Program-made: the position numbers and the translations under genes
Assembly: GCF_000409775.1 (NCBI RefSeq)
Contig: NZ_KE332377.1
Span: forward strand, 558,001 to 622,000
Reading direction: 5' to 3'
DNA length: 64,000 bases
Origin: Litchfieldella anticariensis FP35 = DSM 16096
Lineage (GTDB): Bacteria > Pseudomonadota > Gammaproteobacteria > Pseudomonadales > Halomonadaceae
Shown: positions 54,427-62,625 of the stretch, piece after piece
Layout of the letters: each line of letters opens with the position of its first letter
Numbering within the stretch: the stretch's first letter is position 1
The notes under the pieces: generated by a model
Databases searched by the model: none
What the model was told of the DNA's origin: nothing
The model's input: the letters and a program-made list of their open reading frames with translations, nothing else

Positions 54427-56839
54427 CGCTGGTCTCTTCCACAACTGCGGTAGTGACTTGGCGTTGGCGTAGTGCCTCGGCGGCCATCAGCACCCGTTCC
54501 GGCGTGGCCGGGGTATCGAGTCGCGGACATTCGCGGTAGTCGGTCAAGCTCGAGAGGGCATCGCGTAGTGCCGACCATACCGACATGCCGAGCATGAAGG
54601 GCGGTTCGCCCACTGCCTTGGAGCGATAGATGCTGGCCTGGGAGTTAGGATGGCCTTGCATCAGCTCGACGTTGAACACCGGTGGCAGGTCGCCGAACGT
54701 CGGGATCTTGTAGGTGGCGGGACCGTCGCTCACCAAGCGCCCGGCCTCGTTCCATTTGAGTTCCTCGCTGGTCAGCCAGCCCATGCCCTGGATGAAGCCT
54801 CCCTCGACCTGGCCGATATCGATGGCTGGGTTCAGGGAGTCACCGACGTCATGCAGGATGTCCACGCGCGTCACCTGATACTCACCGGATAGGGTATCCA
54901 CGCTGACTTCGCTGACCGCAGCGCCATGAGCGTAATAATAGAAGGGACGGCCCTTGGCTTTCTCGCGGTCGTAGTGGATCAGTGGCGTGGAGTAGAAGCC
55001 CTTGGCCGACAGCGAGATGCGCGACATGTAGGCCGCCTGGACCAGTTCGCCCCATGGGATGCGATGCGCGCTTTCCCCCTCTCCAGCGACCAGTTCGCCG
55101 TTCTCGAGGCGCATGCCTTCACGGTCCAGTCCGCCCTGGTCCTTGAAAAAGTGTTCAGCCGCGAAGTCGAACAACCGTTCACGCAACTGCGTGGCAGCGT
55201 CGCGAGCAGCCTGACCGTTGAGATCGGCACCGCTGGAGGCAGCAGTGGGCGAGGTATTGGGTACCTTGTCGGTACGTGTGGCGGTGATTCGTACCTGTTC
55301 GAGATCAAGACCGAGTTCGCGTGCTACCACCTGGCAGACCTTGGTATGCAGGCCCTGGCCCATCTCTGTACCGCCGTGGTTGATCATTACGCTGCCGTCG
55401 GTATAGACGTGCAATAGGGCTCCGGCCTGGTTGAGATGCTTGGCAGTGAACGAGATACCGAACTTGACCGGTGTCAGTGACAAGCCCTTCTTGATGACCG
55501 AACTCTTGGCGTTGAACTCAGTGATCTTCTTGCGCCGGGCCCAGTAGTCGCTCTTCGTCTCCAGTTGCGTGACGATGTCGTGGAGCAGCTCGAGTTGTTC
55601 CACCTTCTGCCCGTAGTGGGTGACATCACGCCCAGCGCGATAGAGGTTACGCTTGCGTACCGTCAACGGATCTTCGCCGACCTGGCGCGCAATGTCGTCC
55701 ATGGCCGCTTCGATGATCATCATGCCCTGCGGACCGCCGAAACCGCGAAAGGCGGTGTTGGATGCGGTGTGGGTCTTGGCACGATGCCCAGTGACCCGCA
55801 CCTGGCCTAGTGAATAGGCGTTGTCGGCATGGAACATGGCACGGTCGACGATGGCTTCGGAGAGATCCGGCGAGTAGCCGCAGTCGCCGATCACGGTGAT
55901 GTCGCCGCCAAGCAATATACCTTGATCGTCGTATCCTAGACGATAGCGGTTATGGAAGGGGTGGCGCTTGCCAGTGACGCGCATGTCCTCGGCGCGAGGT
56001 AGGCGAATGCGCGTGGCACGGCCAGTACGCCTGGCAATGATGGCGGCGATACAGGCCCAAGGTGAAGCTTGGGTCTCCTTGCCACCGAAGCCGCCACCCA
56101 TGCGACGCATTTCCACAGTCACCGCATGGAACGGGATATTCAGTACCTCTGCAACCAGCTTCTGGGTCTCACTGGGGTGCTGGTTGGAGGTATAAACCAC
56201 CACGCCTTCGTCTTCGGTAGGCGTAACCAAGCATGCCTGGCCTTCCAGATAGAAGTGCTCCTGGCCGCCGACGAACTGCTCGCGCTCCAGAACATGTGGC
56301 GCACCTTCCAGTACCTGCTGCCAGTCGCCGCTCTCCTGTACATGGGTCGGACGGACGAATTCGCCGCGTTCGGCGGCGGCTACCGGGTCGAGGCTGGCCG
56401 GTCGTTCGTCGATCTCGACGATGGCTTCCTTCACTGCCAGGCGGGCTGCCTTGTGACTTTCGGCGGCGACGGCGAACAGGCACTGACCGACATAGCTGAT
56501 TTCGTCGTCGACGAAGATCGGATCGCCAGGGAATACTGGACCGATATCGGTATGGCCCGGTACGTCGATGATGGTGACCACGTCGACCACTCCGGGAGCA
56601 GCTTTGACCTTTTCCAGATCCAGACGCGTCAAGCGACCATGAGCGACAGGCGAAAGGCCAAGTGCGATGTGCAAGGCATCAGCCGGAGCGGCCATGTCGT
56701 CGATATAGGTCGCGCGGCCGGTCACATGCTTGATGGCGCTCTCGTGGGCGCGAGCACTTCCCGCAGCACGGTGGTCCTCGGCATCGGGGGTACGACGTGC
56801 CTGGGACGAGTCCTGGGAAATGTCAGTGAGCGTACGCAT
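54413..56839 (-). CDS. xdhB: Xanthine dehydrogenase, molybdenum-binding subunit
   Basis: Large catalytic subunit that oxidises hypoxanthine to xanthine and xanthine to urate. The 808-aa product contains the family segments VGQCLFAVAAESHKAARLA, RRMGGGFGGKETQ (molybdopterin contact), FRGFGGPQGM, GTEMGQGLHTKVCQVVAREL, and VGEPPFMLGMSVW near the C-terminus, where the catalytic glutamate (GEPP motif) lies. It is equivalent to the XdhB of Rhodobacter and of Pseudomonas. It overlaps xdhA by 17 bases. Confidence 0.96.
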   Translation of the reverse strand: MRTLTDISQDSSQARRTPDAEDHRAAGSARAHESAIKHVTGRATYIDDMAAPADALHIALGLSPVAHGRLTRLDLEKVKAAPGVVDVVTIIDVPGHTDIGPVFPGDPIFVDDEISYVGQCLFAVAAESHKAARLAVKEAIVEIDERPASLDPVAAAERGEFVRPTHVQESGDWQQVLEGAPHVLEREQFVGGQEHFYLEGQACLVTPTEDEGVVVYTSNQHPSETQKLVAEVLNIPFHAVTVEMRRMGGGFGGKETQASPWACIAAIIARRTGRATRIRLPRAEDMRVTGKRHPFHNRYRLGYDDQGILLGGDITVIGDCGYSPDLSEAIVDRAMFHADNAYSLGQVRVTGHRAKTHTASNTAFRGFGGPQGMMIIEAAMDDIARQVGEDPLTVRKRNLYRAGRDVTHYGQKVEQLELLHDIVTQLETKSDYWARRKKITEFNAKSSVIKKGLSLTPVKFGISFTAKHLNQAGALLHVYTDGSVMINHGGTEMGQGLHTKVCQVVARELGLDLEQVRITATRTDKVPNTSPTAASSGADLNGQAARDAATQLRERLFDFAAEHFFKDQGGLDREGMRLENGELVAGEGESAHRIPWGELVQAAYMSRISLSAKGFYSTPLIHYDREKAKGRPFYYYAHGAAVSEVSVDTLSGEYQVTRVDILHDVGDSLNPAIDIGQVEGGFIQGMGWLTSEELKWNEAGRLVSDGPATYKIPTFGDLPPVFNVELMQGHPNSQASIYRSKAVGEPPFMLGMSVWSALRDALSSLTDYRECPRLDTPATPERVLMAAEALRQRQVTTAVVEETSDDLA

Positions 56840-58298
56840 CGAGCATCACCTCCGCATCGGTATTCTGGTTGGACGCCGCCACCAGCATCAGGTGCAGGCG
56901 TTCGAGCATATTACTGGCTGCCATCTGGCGGTATTCGGCTGCCCCCCTGACATCGGTCATGGGTTGGAATTCGTCACGCAGTGAGCGTTTGGCGGCTTCA
57001 AAGGCCTTCACGCAGGGTGGTTGACCTTCGAGGGCTTGTTCGGCGCCAAGTGCACGGCGTGGTATCGCCGCCATGCCACCGAACGCCAGACGAACATCGC
57101 GCATTACGCCATCTTCCTGTCGCCAAGCGAACGCAGCCAATACGGCCGAAATGTCATCTTCTCTGCGCTTCGACAACTTCCAGACCTTGAGATTCTGGTC
57201 GCAGGAGGGGCGTGGCAGGAAGATGGCACGAATGAATTCATTGTCCTTGAGTGCTGTCTTCTTGTAGTCGAGGAAGAACTCGGCGAGCGGTAGCTCACGT
57301 TCGCCATCGGGGCCATCGAGGATCAAGCGTGCGTCTAGGGCCAGTAGCACCGGTGGCGTATCACCGATCGGTGATGCATTAGCCACGTTACCGCCCAGCG
57401 TGCCACGGTTGCGGATCTGTGAAGAGGCAAAACGGTGCATCAGGTGGGCAAAGGTCGGGTAGTGAACTTCCAGCAGTGGCTCCAGACGCGAATAAGTCAC
57501 GGCGGAACCGATCCACCAACCCTCTGGGGTTTCTTCGATGGTATTGAGTTCCGCCACTTGGCGCACATCGATCAGGTCGTCGAGAATCCTCAATTGCTGG
57601 GTAGTTTCCAGCCACAGGTCGGTGGCTCCGGCAACCAGCCGTGCCTGAGGGCGCTGGCGCTTGAGCTCACGCAGGGCGGCCAGATCGCGAGGCGCGGTGA
57701 AATGCCCTTGGGAGGCAAACTCGGAAGTCGTGGCGGTATTCTGTCGCAACGTGACGATGTTGGCCGCTAGCTCCGGATCGTCGGCCCATACCGGGTGGGT
57801 GTCAGGGTACTGATCCATCGACAGTGCGGCATCTCGAATCGGCCGATAGCCGGTGCAACGGCAGAGGTTGCCACCCAGCGCTGCCTCGAGGCGTTCCTGG
57901 GTAAGTGGGGCAGGGCAACGACGTTGTTCTTCATGCAACGTGAACAATGACATCACGATCCCGGGCGTACAAAAGCCGCACTGGCTGCCATGGCACTCGA
58001 CCATGGCGGCTTGGGCAGGGTGTAATGCATCGCCGCGAGATAGGCCTTCAACGGTGACCAGGTGGCACCCTTGGAGTTGATAGGCCGGGGTGATGCAAGC
58101 GTTGGCATTGTGGTAACGCAGTTCGCCGCTGACATCGGGCTCGCCGATGGCGACGGTACAGGCACCGCAGTCGCCGGATGCACAACCCTCTTTGGTCCCG
58201 GTCTGGCCGAGCTGTGTGCGAAGCAGCTCCAGGATGCTGGTGTCGGGGGAAACGTCAGCGCACTGTCGGCGCTTGCCGTTGAGATAGAAGTCGATCAT
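56823..58298 (-). CDS. xdhA: Xanthine dehydrogenase, FAD and iron-sulphur subunit
   Basis: Electron-transfer subunit, 491 aa. The N-terminal 2Fe-2S ferredoxin-type domain has CASGDCGAC with a further cysteine near residue 68, then the second cluster in CGFCTPG and CRCTGYRP (about 110-150). The FAD domain follows from about residue 190 (RLVAGATDLWLE, TLGGNVANASPIGD) and the C-terminal CO-dehydrogenase-flavoprotein-type domain. The gene is first in xdhA-xdhB-xdhC-guaD on the minus strand. A RutR-type palindrome lies 67 bases upstream of its start. Confidence 0.96.
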   Translation of the reverse strand: MIDFYLNGKRRQCADVSPDTSILELLRTQLGQTGTKEGCASGDCGACTVAIGEPDVSGELRYHNANACITPAYQLQGCHLVTVEGLSRGDALHPAQAAMVECHGSQCGFCTPGIVMSLFTLHEEQRRCPAPLTQERLEAALGGNLCRCTGYRPIRDAALSMDQYPDTHPVWADDPELAANIVTLRQNTATTSEFASQGHFTAPRDLAALRELKRQRPQARLVAGATDLWLETTQQLRILDDLIDVRQVAELNTIEETPEGWWIGSAVTYSRLEPLLEVHYPTFAHLMHRFASSQIRNRGTLGGNVANASPIGDTPPVLLALDARLILDGPDGERELPLAEFFLDYKKTALKDNEFIRAIFLPRPSCDQNLKVWKLSKRREDDISAVLAAFAWRQEDGVMRDVRLAFGGMAAIPRRALGAEQALEGQPPCVKAFEAAKRSLRDEFQPMTDVRGAAEYRQMAASNMLERLHLMLVAASNQNTDAEVMLDAYAH

Positions 58299-58364
58299 CG
58301 CAGAGTCCGCTATTGTTGTGCTATTGCCAGTAGTCGTTGTGACATTGCCAAGGTATCGTCTCTT

Positions 58365-58380
58365 TTGACCAAATGGTCAA
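58365..58380. promoter_or_regulatory. RutR-type operator upstream of xdhA
   Basis: TTGACCA-AA-TGGTCAA is a perfect 7-bp dyad with a 2-base spacer. It equals the established E. coli RutR consensus TTGACCA-N2-TGGTCAA. It lies between xdhA (start 58298, minus) and the RutR-like gene (start 58527, plus), so it could control one or both. Confidence 0.8.
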
Positions 58381-58526
58381 CTTCATTAAAGCGTGGCTCA
58401 AAGTGACGAGGAGTGCAAGGGGCAAATACCAGGTTTTTTCACCAGGCCGAGAATGGGTGTGATGGCCCATTGCAGCGTGACGTTGCCTGCGGCAAGCTTG
58501 TGGCTTTCCACTCAAGGGCTTGAGTT

Positions 58527-59174
58527 ATGACATCGATGAGCACGCCCGATGCGACGCGCACCCGGCTGCGCAACGAAAAGGCCATTCTCGAGGCGGCGGA
58601 ACAGGTGTTTGCGCGACATGGGTATAGAGGTGCCAGCGTTCAGGCGATCGCCGAGGCCGCCGGGCTGCCGAAATCCAATGTGCTTTACTATGTCGGCAGC
58701 AAGAAACAGCTTTACGTGGCGCTGTTGGAGCGCATGATGACGCGCTGGAATGCCATGCTCGATGATATTAGCGTCGAGGACGATCCGGCGCAGGTGCTCG
58801 AAGCCTTCATCCGCAGCAAGATGCAGTTGAGCAAGGAACATCCACAGGGGTCGCGCCTGTTCGCCGCCGAGATTCTGGGCGGCGCTCCCTTTTTACAAGA
58901 GTACCTGCATGGGGAATTGCGTGAGTGGGTACGGGCGCGGGCGCGAGTCTTCGAACAATGGGCCGAGCGCGGGTTGATGGATCCGGTGGACCCGGTGTGG
59001 CTGATCTTCCTGATCTGGTCGGCAACCCAGCATTATGCCGATTTCGAGTCTCAGGTGTTGGGAATCACTGATCGCGAGGCACTGAGCGACGAAGATTACC
59101 AACATATCACCGACTTCTTGTGCCGCGTGATTCTGAAGGGGTGCGGTGTTCGTACGACGGAAGGCGCGGTATGA
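58527..59174 (+). CDS. RutR-like TetR-family transcriptional regulator
   Basis: DNA-binding regulator, 215 aa. The N-terminal TetR helix-turn-helix is AAEQVFARHGYRGASVQAIAEAAGLPKSNVLYYVGSKKQLYVALL (about 20-65); the C-terminal ligand domain matches the RutR group, for example HPQGSRLFAAEILGGAPFLQEYL and LIFLIWSATQHYADFESQV. E. coli RutR responds to uracil or thymine and controls pyrimidine and purine genes. Here the gene faces the xanthine dehydrogenase operon across a perfect RutR palindrome, so it probably controls purine breakdown. The ligand may be a purine-pathway compound instead, which cannot be judged from sequence. Confidence 0.9.
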   Translation: MTSMSTPDATRTRLRNEKAILEAAEQVFARHGYRGASVQAIAEAAGLPKSNVLYYVGSKKQLYVALLERMMTRWNAMLDDISVEDDPAQVLEAFIRSKMQLSKEHPQGSRLFAAEILGGAPFLQEYLHGELREWVRARARVFEQWAERGLMDPVDPVWLIFLIWSATQHYADFESQVLGITDREALSDEDYQHITDFLCRVILKGCGVRTTEGAV

Positions 59175-59209
59175 AGTGACTCGTTGGTTCGGACAATGTC
59201 TATTCGATT

Positions 59210-59219
59210 TTGTATACAA
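59210..59219. promoter_or_regulatory. Candidate GntR operator, TTGTATACAA
   Basis: A perfect 10-bp palindrome, TTGTATACAA, in the gap between the TetR gene and the GntR gene, about 75 bases before the latter's start. FCD-type GntR proteins often bind such TGTATACA-centred dyads and regulate their own genes. The binding is inferred. Confidence 0.45.
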
Positions 59220-59291
59220 TGAATGTCCATCATGGTGGTCAATTGATTCCGAACATGCGATGGTAGGGAAAACTGCCCAGGAATAAGCAAG

Positions 59292-60014
59292 ATGAGCAAT
59301 AACTGGCATGATGAGGTTCTCGCCGATGTCGAGGCAGGCGTGCGCATCAATGATCGGCATATCGTCGACAGGATTCGCCAGGCGGTGCTAATGCAACGCC
59401 TACCTCCAGGAACTCGGCTGCCCGAAGTGGCGTTGGGCGAGATTTTCGGTGTCAGTCGCTCGGTGGTGCGCAAGGCCCTGACCCGCTTGGCCTCGGATCA
59501 TGTGATTACCCAGCAGCCCAATCAGGTGGCTCGGGTATCGGCTCCAAGCATTGAGGAAACTCGTGAAATCTTCGCTGCGCGGCGTTTGATCGAGGGTGAG
59601 GTGGTGGCACTGTTGGCTGGTAAACTCGATCACGACCAATGCCGTACCGTGGCGTCGTACATCGAGGCGGAGTGCCAGGCTCATCTTGATGATGACGAAG
59701 CGCAGCGTATCGAGCATTCGCTGGCGATTCATCACTATCTGGCCGATCATTCGCCCAACCGCACCCTGGGGGCGATGCTTTCCGACTTGATCCTGTGTAC
59801 CTCTATCGTGATTGCGCTTTACAAGCGTGCCGGATTGGCTTCCTGCTACCTTGAGAATGACCATGCCGAGTTGCTGGCGCTGCTCGAGCGTAGTGATGCT
59901 GAGGGGGCCCGGCATTGTGTGCAAACCCATCTCACGGCACTGGAAGCGTTACTCGATCTTCGACCCCAAGATAAGTCCATCGATCTGGCGGCGATCTTCG
60001 GCAAGACAGGATAG
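59292..60014 (+). CDS. GntR-family regulator with FCD ligand domain
   Basis: A 240-aa regulator. The winged helix-turn-helix is in residues 25-90 (IRQAVLMQRLPPGTRLPEVALGEIFGVSRSVVRKALTRLASDHVI). The FCD domain follows (EIFAARRLIEGEVVALLAGKL, HSLAIHHYLADHSPN, and the metal-site histidines of FCD such as AIHH and NDHAELLALLE). It sits at the end of the purine block. GntR regulators (for example HpxS in Klebsiella) control purine use in other bacteria, so a related role is plausible. Confidence 0.88.
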   Translation: MSNNWHDEVLADVEAGVRINDRHIVDRIRQAVLMQRLPPGTRLPEVALGEIFGVSRSVVRKALTRLASDHVITQQPNQVARVSAPSIEETREIFAARRLIEGEVVALLAGKLDHDQCRTVASYIEAECQAHLDDDEAQRIEHSLAIHHYLADHSPNRTLGAMLSDLILCTSIVIALYKRAGLASCYLENDHAELLALLERSDAEGARHCVQTHLTALEALLDLRPQDKSIDLAAIFGKTG

Positions 60015-60046
60015 ACGCCAGACGGCATACGTGTAGGGGTGAGAGT

Positions 60047-62491
60047 TTGGTGGTTGCGGTCGAGACGCTTCCCATCGATGCACGACTTGACGATGTGCGT
60101 CAGGCGCTGCGTGAGTATTCGCAGGTACTGCTGGTGGCGGAACCGGGCGCCGGCAAGACCACCCGTGTGCCTCCTGCATTGCTCGACGAACCCTGGTGCC
60201 GGGGAGGTAAATTGCTGCTGCTCGAACCGCGGCGTGTGGCCGCCCGCCTGGCAGCTCGTTATATGGCTGAGCAGCGCGGTGAAGCGGTGGGCGAAAGTAT
60301 CGGCTACCGCATGCGAGGTGATAGTCGAGTCGGGCCAACGACCCGCATGGAGGTCGTGACGCAGGGTGTGCTGACCCGCATGCTGCAGGACGATCCCATG
60401 CTCGAAGGTGTAGCAGGTATCGTTTTCGACGAATTCCATGAGCGCAGCCTCGAGGCCGATCTCGGTTTGGCACTGGCACTGGATGTGCAGGAGGGGCTGC
60501 GCGAGGACCTGAGATTACTGGTCATGTCGGCGACCCTTGATGTCGAAGCATTGCGTTCCGTGCTAGGGGATACGGCACCATTGATCGAATGTCCGGGACG
60601 TGCCTTTCCGGTTGAAACCCGTTATCGACCGCTTCACCGCCGTGGAGATACTACCGAGCAGCAGGCCGTCGTGGTTCGCGAGGCGTTGGCCGAGAATGAG
60701 GGCGATCTGCTGGTATTTCTGCCGGGAGTGGCGGATATCCGGCGCCTGGCTCGCAACCTGGCAAGGTTGCCCGAGACTGTCGTGGTACATGAACTGCATG
60801 GACGAATGACGTTGGATGCCCAACAGCGAGCACTGCGCCGCGATACCCATGGGCGCCGTCGGATCGTGCTGGCTACCGCGATCGCAGAGTCGAGCGTCAC
60901 GGTAGATGGTGTGCGCACTGTGATCGATGCCGGTTTCGAACGTGTGCCAGTGTTCCAGCCGCGTAACGGTATGACCCGCTTGGCCACCCAGCGCCTCAAT
61001 CGTGCTAGTGCCGATCAGCGCCGTGGGCGTGCCGGACGCCAAGCCCCAGGGAGCTGCTATCGGCTGTGGGCCGAAGAGCAGCCATTGCCAGCCCATGGCG
61101 AACCAGAAATCGTGCAGGCCGACTTGTCGGGTCTGGCATTCGAACTGGCGCGCTGGGGTGTCAAGACTCCCGAGGACTTGCCTTGGATAACACCACCTCC
61201 CACGTCTGCCTTGGCAGCCGGGCGTAACTTATTGCAACGTCTGGGCATCCTGGATGAAACACACTCCTTGACCCCGCTGGGGCGCGCCTGTGCCCGCTGG
61301 CCGACTCACCCGCGACTGGCAGTGATGCTTGAACGTTCCGAGGAGTGGCAGGCGACTCCGTTGGCATGCTGGTTGGCGGCGCTGTTGGAAGGGCGTGACA
61401 GCAGCGATGAGAGTGATTTTGCCGTGCGTCTGGCGCGACGTCCCGATGCTCGAGCGCAGGGAGCGGAGGGCCAGTGGTATCGCGATGCCCGCCGCTTGGC
61501 CGATCTGGCCGGTTGTCGTCTGGATGTCGAGGGCGTGACTCCGCTAGGAGAATTATTGGCGCTGGCCTATCCCGAACGCGTGGCGCAACGAATCGAACCG
61601 GGGCGCTTCAAACTGGCTAGCGGTGGCCAGGCGGTTCTGGACCCGAAACAGGCATTGGCACATGCCGAGGCGCTGGTGGCGGTGGAACTCGATGGGCAGA
61701 CGCGGGAGGCGCGGATTTTTCGTGCTGCCGAAGTCGCGCTGTCCCGTCTAGAGGCTCTGTTCCCCGAGACACGCCATTGGCAAGCACGCCTTGAGTGGTT
61801 GGAGAATGAAGGTCGCTTGCAAGGCGAGGAGGTTCGCGCCTTGGGTGAATTGATCCTGGAGCGCCGGCCGCTGTCCAGGCTCCCTGAGGATGTCGTGCAG
61901 AGTGCGCTAATTCAGGCCTTACGTAAGCGTGGAAGGCTTCCCCTGGATAATGATGCCGAGCAACTGCAAGGGCGGATTGCACTGCTGCGTCGCGAGTTAG
62001 GCGACACTTGGCCTGACTGGTCGACGGAAGCACTACTCGACAGCTTGGAAACGTGGCTGGCGCCGCATCTGGTGGGAATTTCTCGACTCGATGCTGTCGA
62101 GCGCCTGCCCATGGCGCGCCTGCTGCTTGATGCGCTGGCGTGGTCGCAACGCCAGGCCCTCGACGAATTGGCGCCCACTCACCTCCAGGTGCCAAGCGGC
62201 TCCCGAATACGTCTCGACTACCGTCGCGAAGAACCGGTTCTGGCTGTCAAACTGCAAGAATTGTTCGGCTTGGGAGAGACACCGCGCGTTATTGGCGGTC
62301 GTCTGCCGGTGGTGTTGCACTTGCTGTCTCCAGCGAGACGCCCGTTGCAAGTGACTCGCGACTTGGCGAGTTTCTGGGCCAATGGCTATCCCGAGGTCCG
62401 CAAGGACATGCGGGGGCGTTACCCCAAGCATCCATGGCCGGATGACCCGACGACGGCTATACCGACCGCCGGAAGCAAGCGTCGTTGGTGA
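60047..62491 (+). CDS. hrpB: ATP-dependent RNA helicase HrpB
   Basis: DEAH-type helicase of the HrpB family, 814 aa, close to the E. coli length of 809. Motif I is VAEPGAGKTTRVP near residue 28; motif II is DEFHER; motif III is SATLD; motif VI is QRRGRAGRQAPG. Later regions include the HA2 domain and the HrpB C-terminal domain (YPEVRKDMRGRYPKHPWPDDP, near the end). The start may be GTG 60047 preceded by GGGGTGAG. Its function in most bacteria is not well defined. Confidence 0.94.
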   Translation: MVVAVETLPIDARLDDVRQALREYSQVLLVAEPGAGKTTRVPPALLDEPWCRGGKLLLLEPRRVAARLAARYMAEQRGEAVGESIGYRMRGDSRVGPTTRMEVVTQGVLTRMLQDDPMLEGVAGIVFDEFHERSLEADLGLALALDVQEGLREDLRLLVMSATLDVEALRSVLGDTAPLIECPGRAFPVETRYRPLHRRGDTTEQQAVVVREALAENEGDLLVFLPGVADIRRLARNLARLPETVVVHELHGRMTLDAQQRALRRDTHGRRRIVLATAIAESSVTVDGVRTVIDAGFERVPVFQPRNGMTRLATQRLNRASADQRRGRAGRQAPGSCYRLWAEEQPLPAHGEPEIVQADLSGLAFELARWGVKTPEDLPWITPPPTSALAAGRNLLQRLGILDETHSLTPLGRACARWPTHPRLAVMLERSEEWQATPLACWLAALLEGRDSSDESDFAVRLARRPDARAQGAEGQWYRDARRLADLAGCRLDVEGVTPLGELLALAYPERVAQRIEPGRFKLASGGQAVLDPKQALAHAEALVAVELDGQTREARIFRAAEVALSRLEALFPETRHWQARLEWLENEGRLQGEEVRALGELILERRPLSRLPEDVVQSALIQALRKRGRLPLDNDAEQLQGRIALLRRELGDTWPDWSTEALLDSLETWLAPHLVGISRLDAVERLPMARLLLDALAWSQRQALDELAPTHLQVPSGSRIRLDYRREEPVLAVKLQELFGLGETPRVIGGRLPVVLHLLSPARRPLQVTRDLASFWANGYPEVRKDMRGRYPKHPWPDDPTTAIPTAGSKRRW

Positions 62492-62613
62492 TGATTGCGT
62501 GCCTTGCTTTGGCCACCATTGTGGCCCGGTGCAAGGTGGCATGTTCCATGAGCCATCACTATATTGAGGAGCAACTGGCACTTTTTTTGACGGGACTTCC
62601 GCTGGGTGCCTAG
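62491..62613 (+). other. Possible 40-codon ORF and nested hairpin between hrpB and coxB
   Basis: ATG 62491 overlaps the hrpB stop and opens a frame of 40 codons to TAG at 62611, encoding a short protein with a hydrophobic start (MIACLALATIVARC). It has no homology I recognise. The same stretch holds a hairpin, GGCCAC-CATT-GTGGCC (62511-62526), flanked by outer complementary segments (CCTTGC/GCAAGG). This may be the hrpB terminator region rather than a gene. Confidence 0.25.
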
Positions 62614-62625
62614 GGGGAGCGGCCT

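Noticed and set aside
56069-56950. Open frame of 293 aa on the plus strand opposite xdhB
   Set aside because: Runs against the clear xdhB and xdhA genes, has no homology and crosses their junction.
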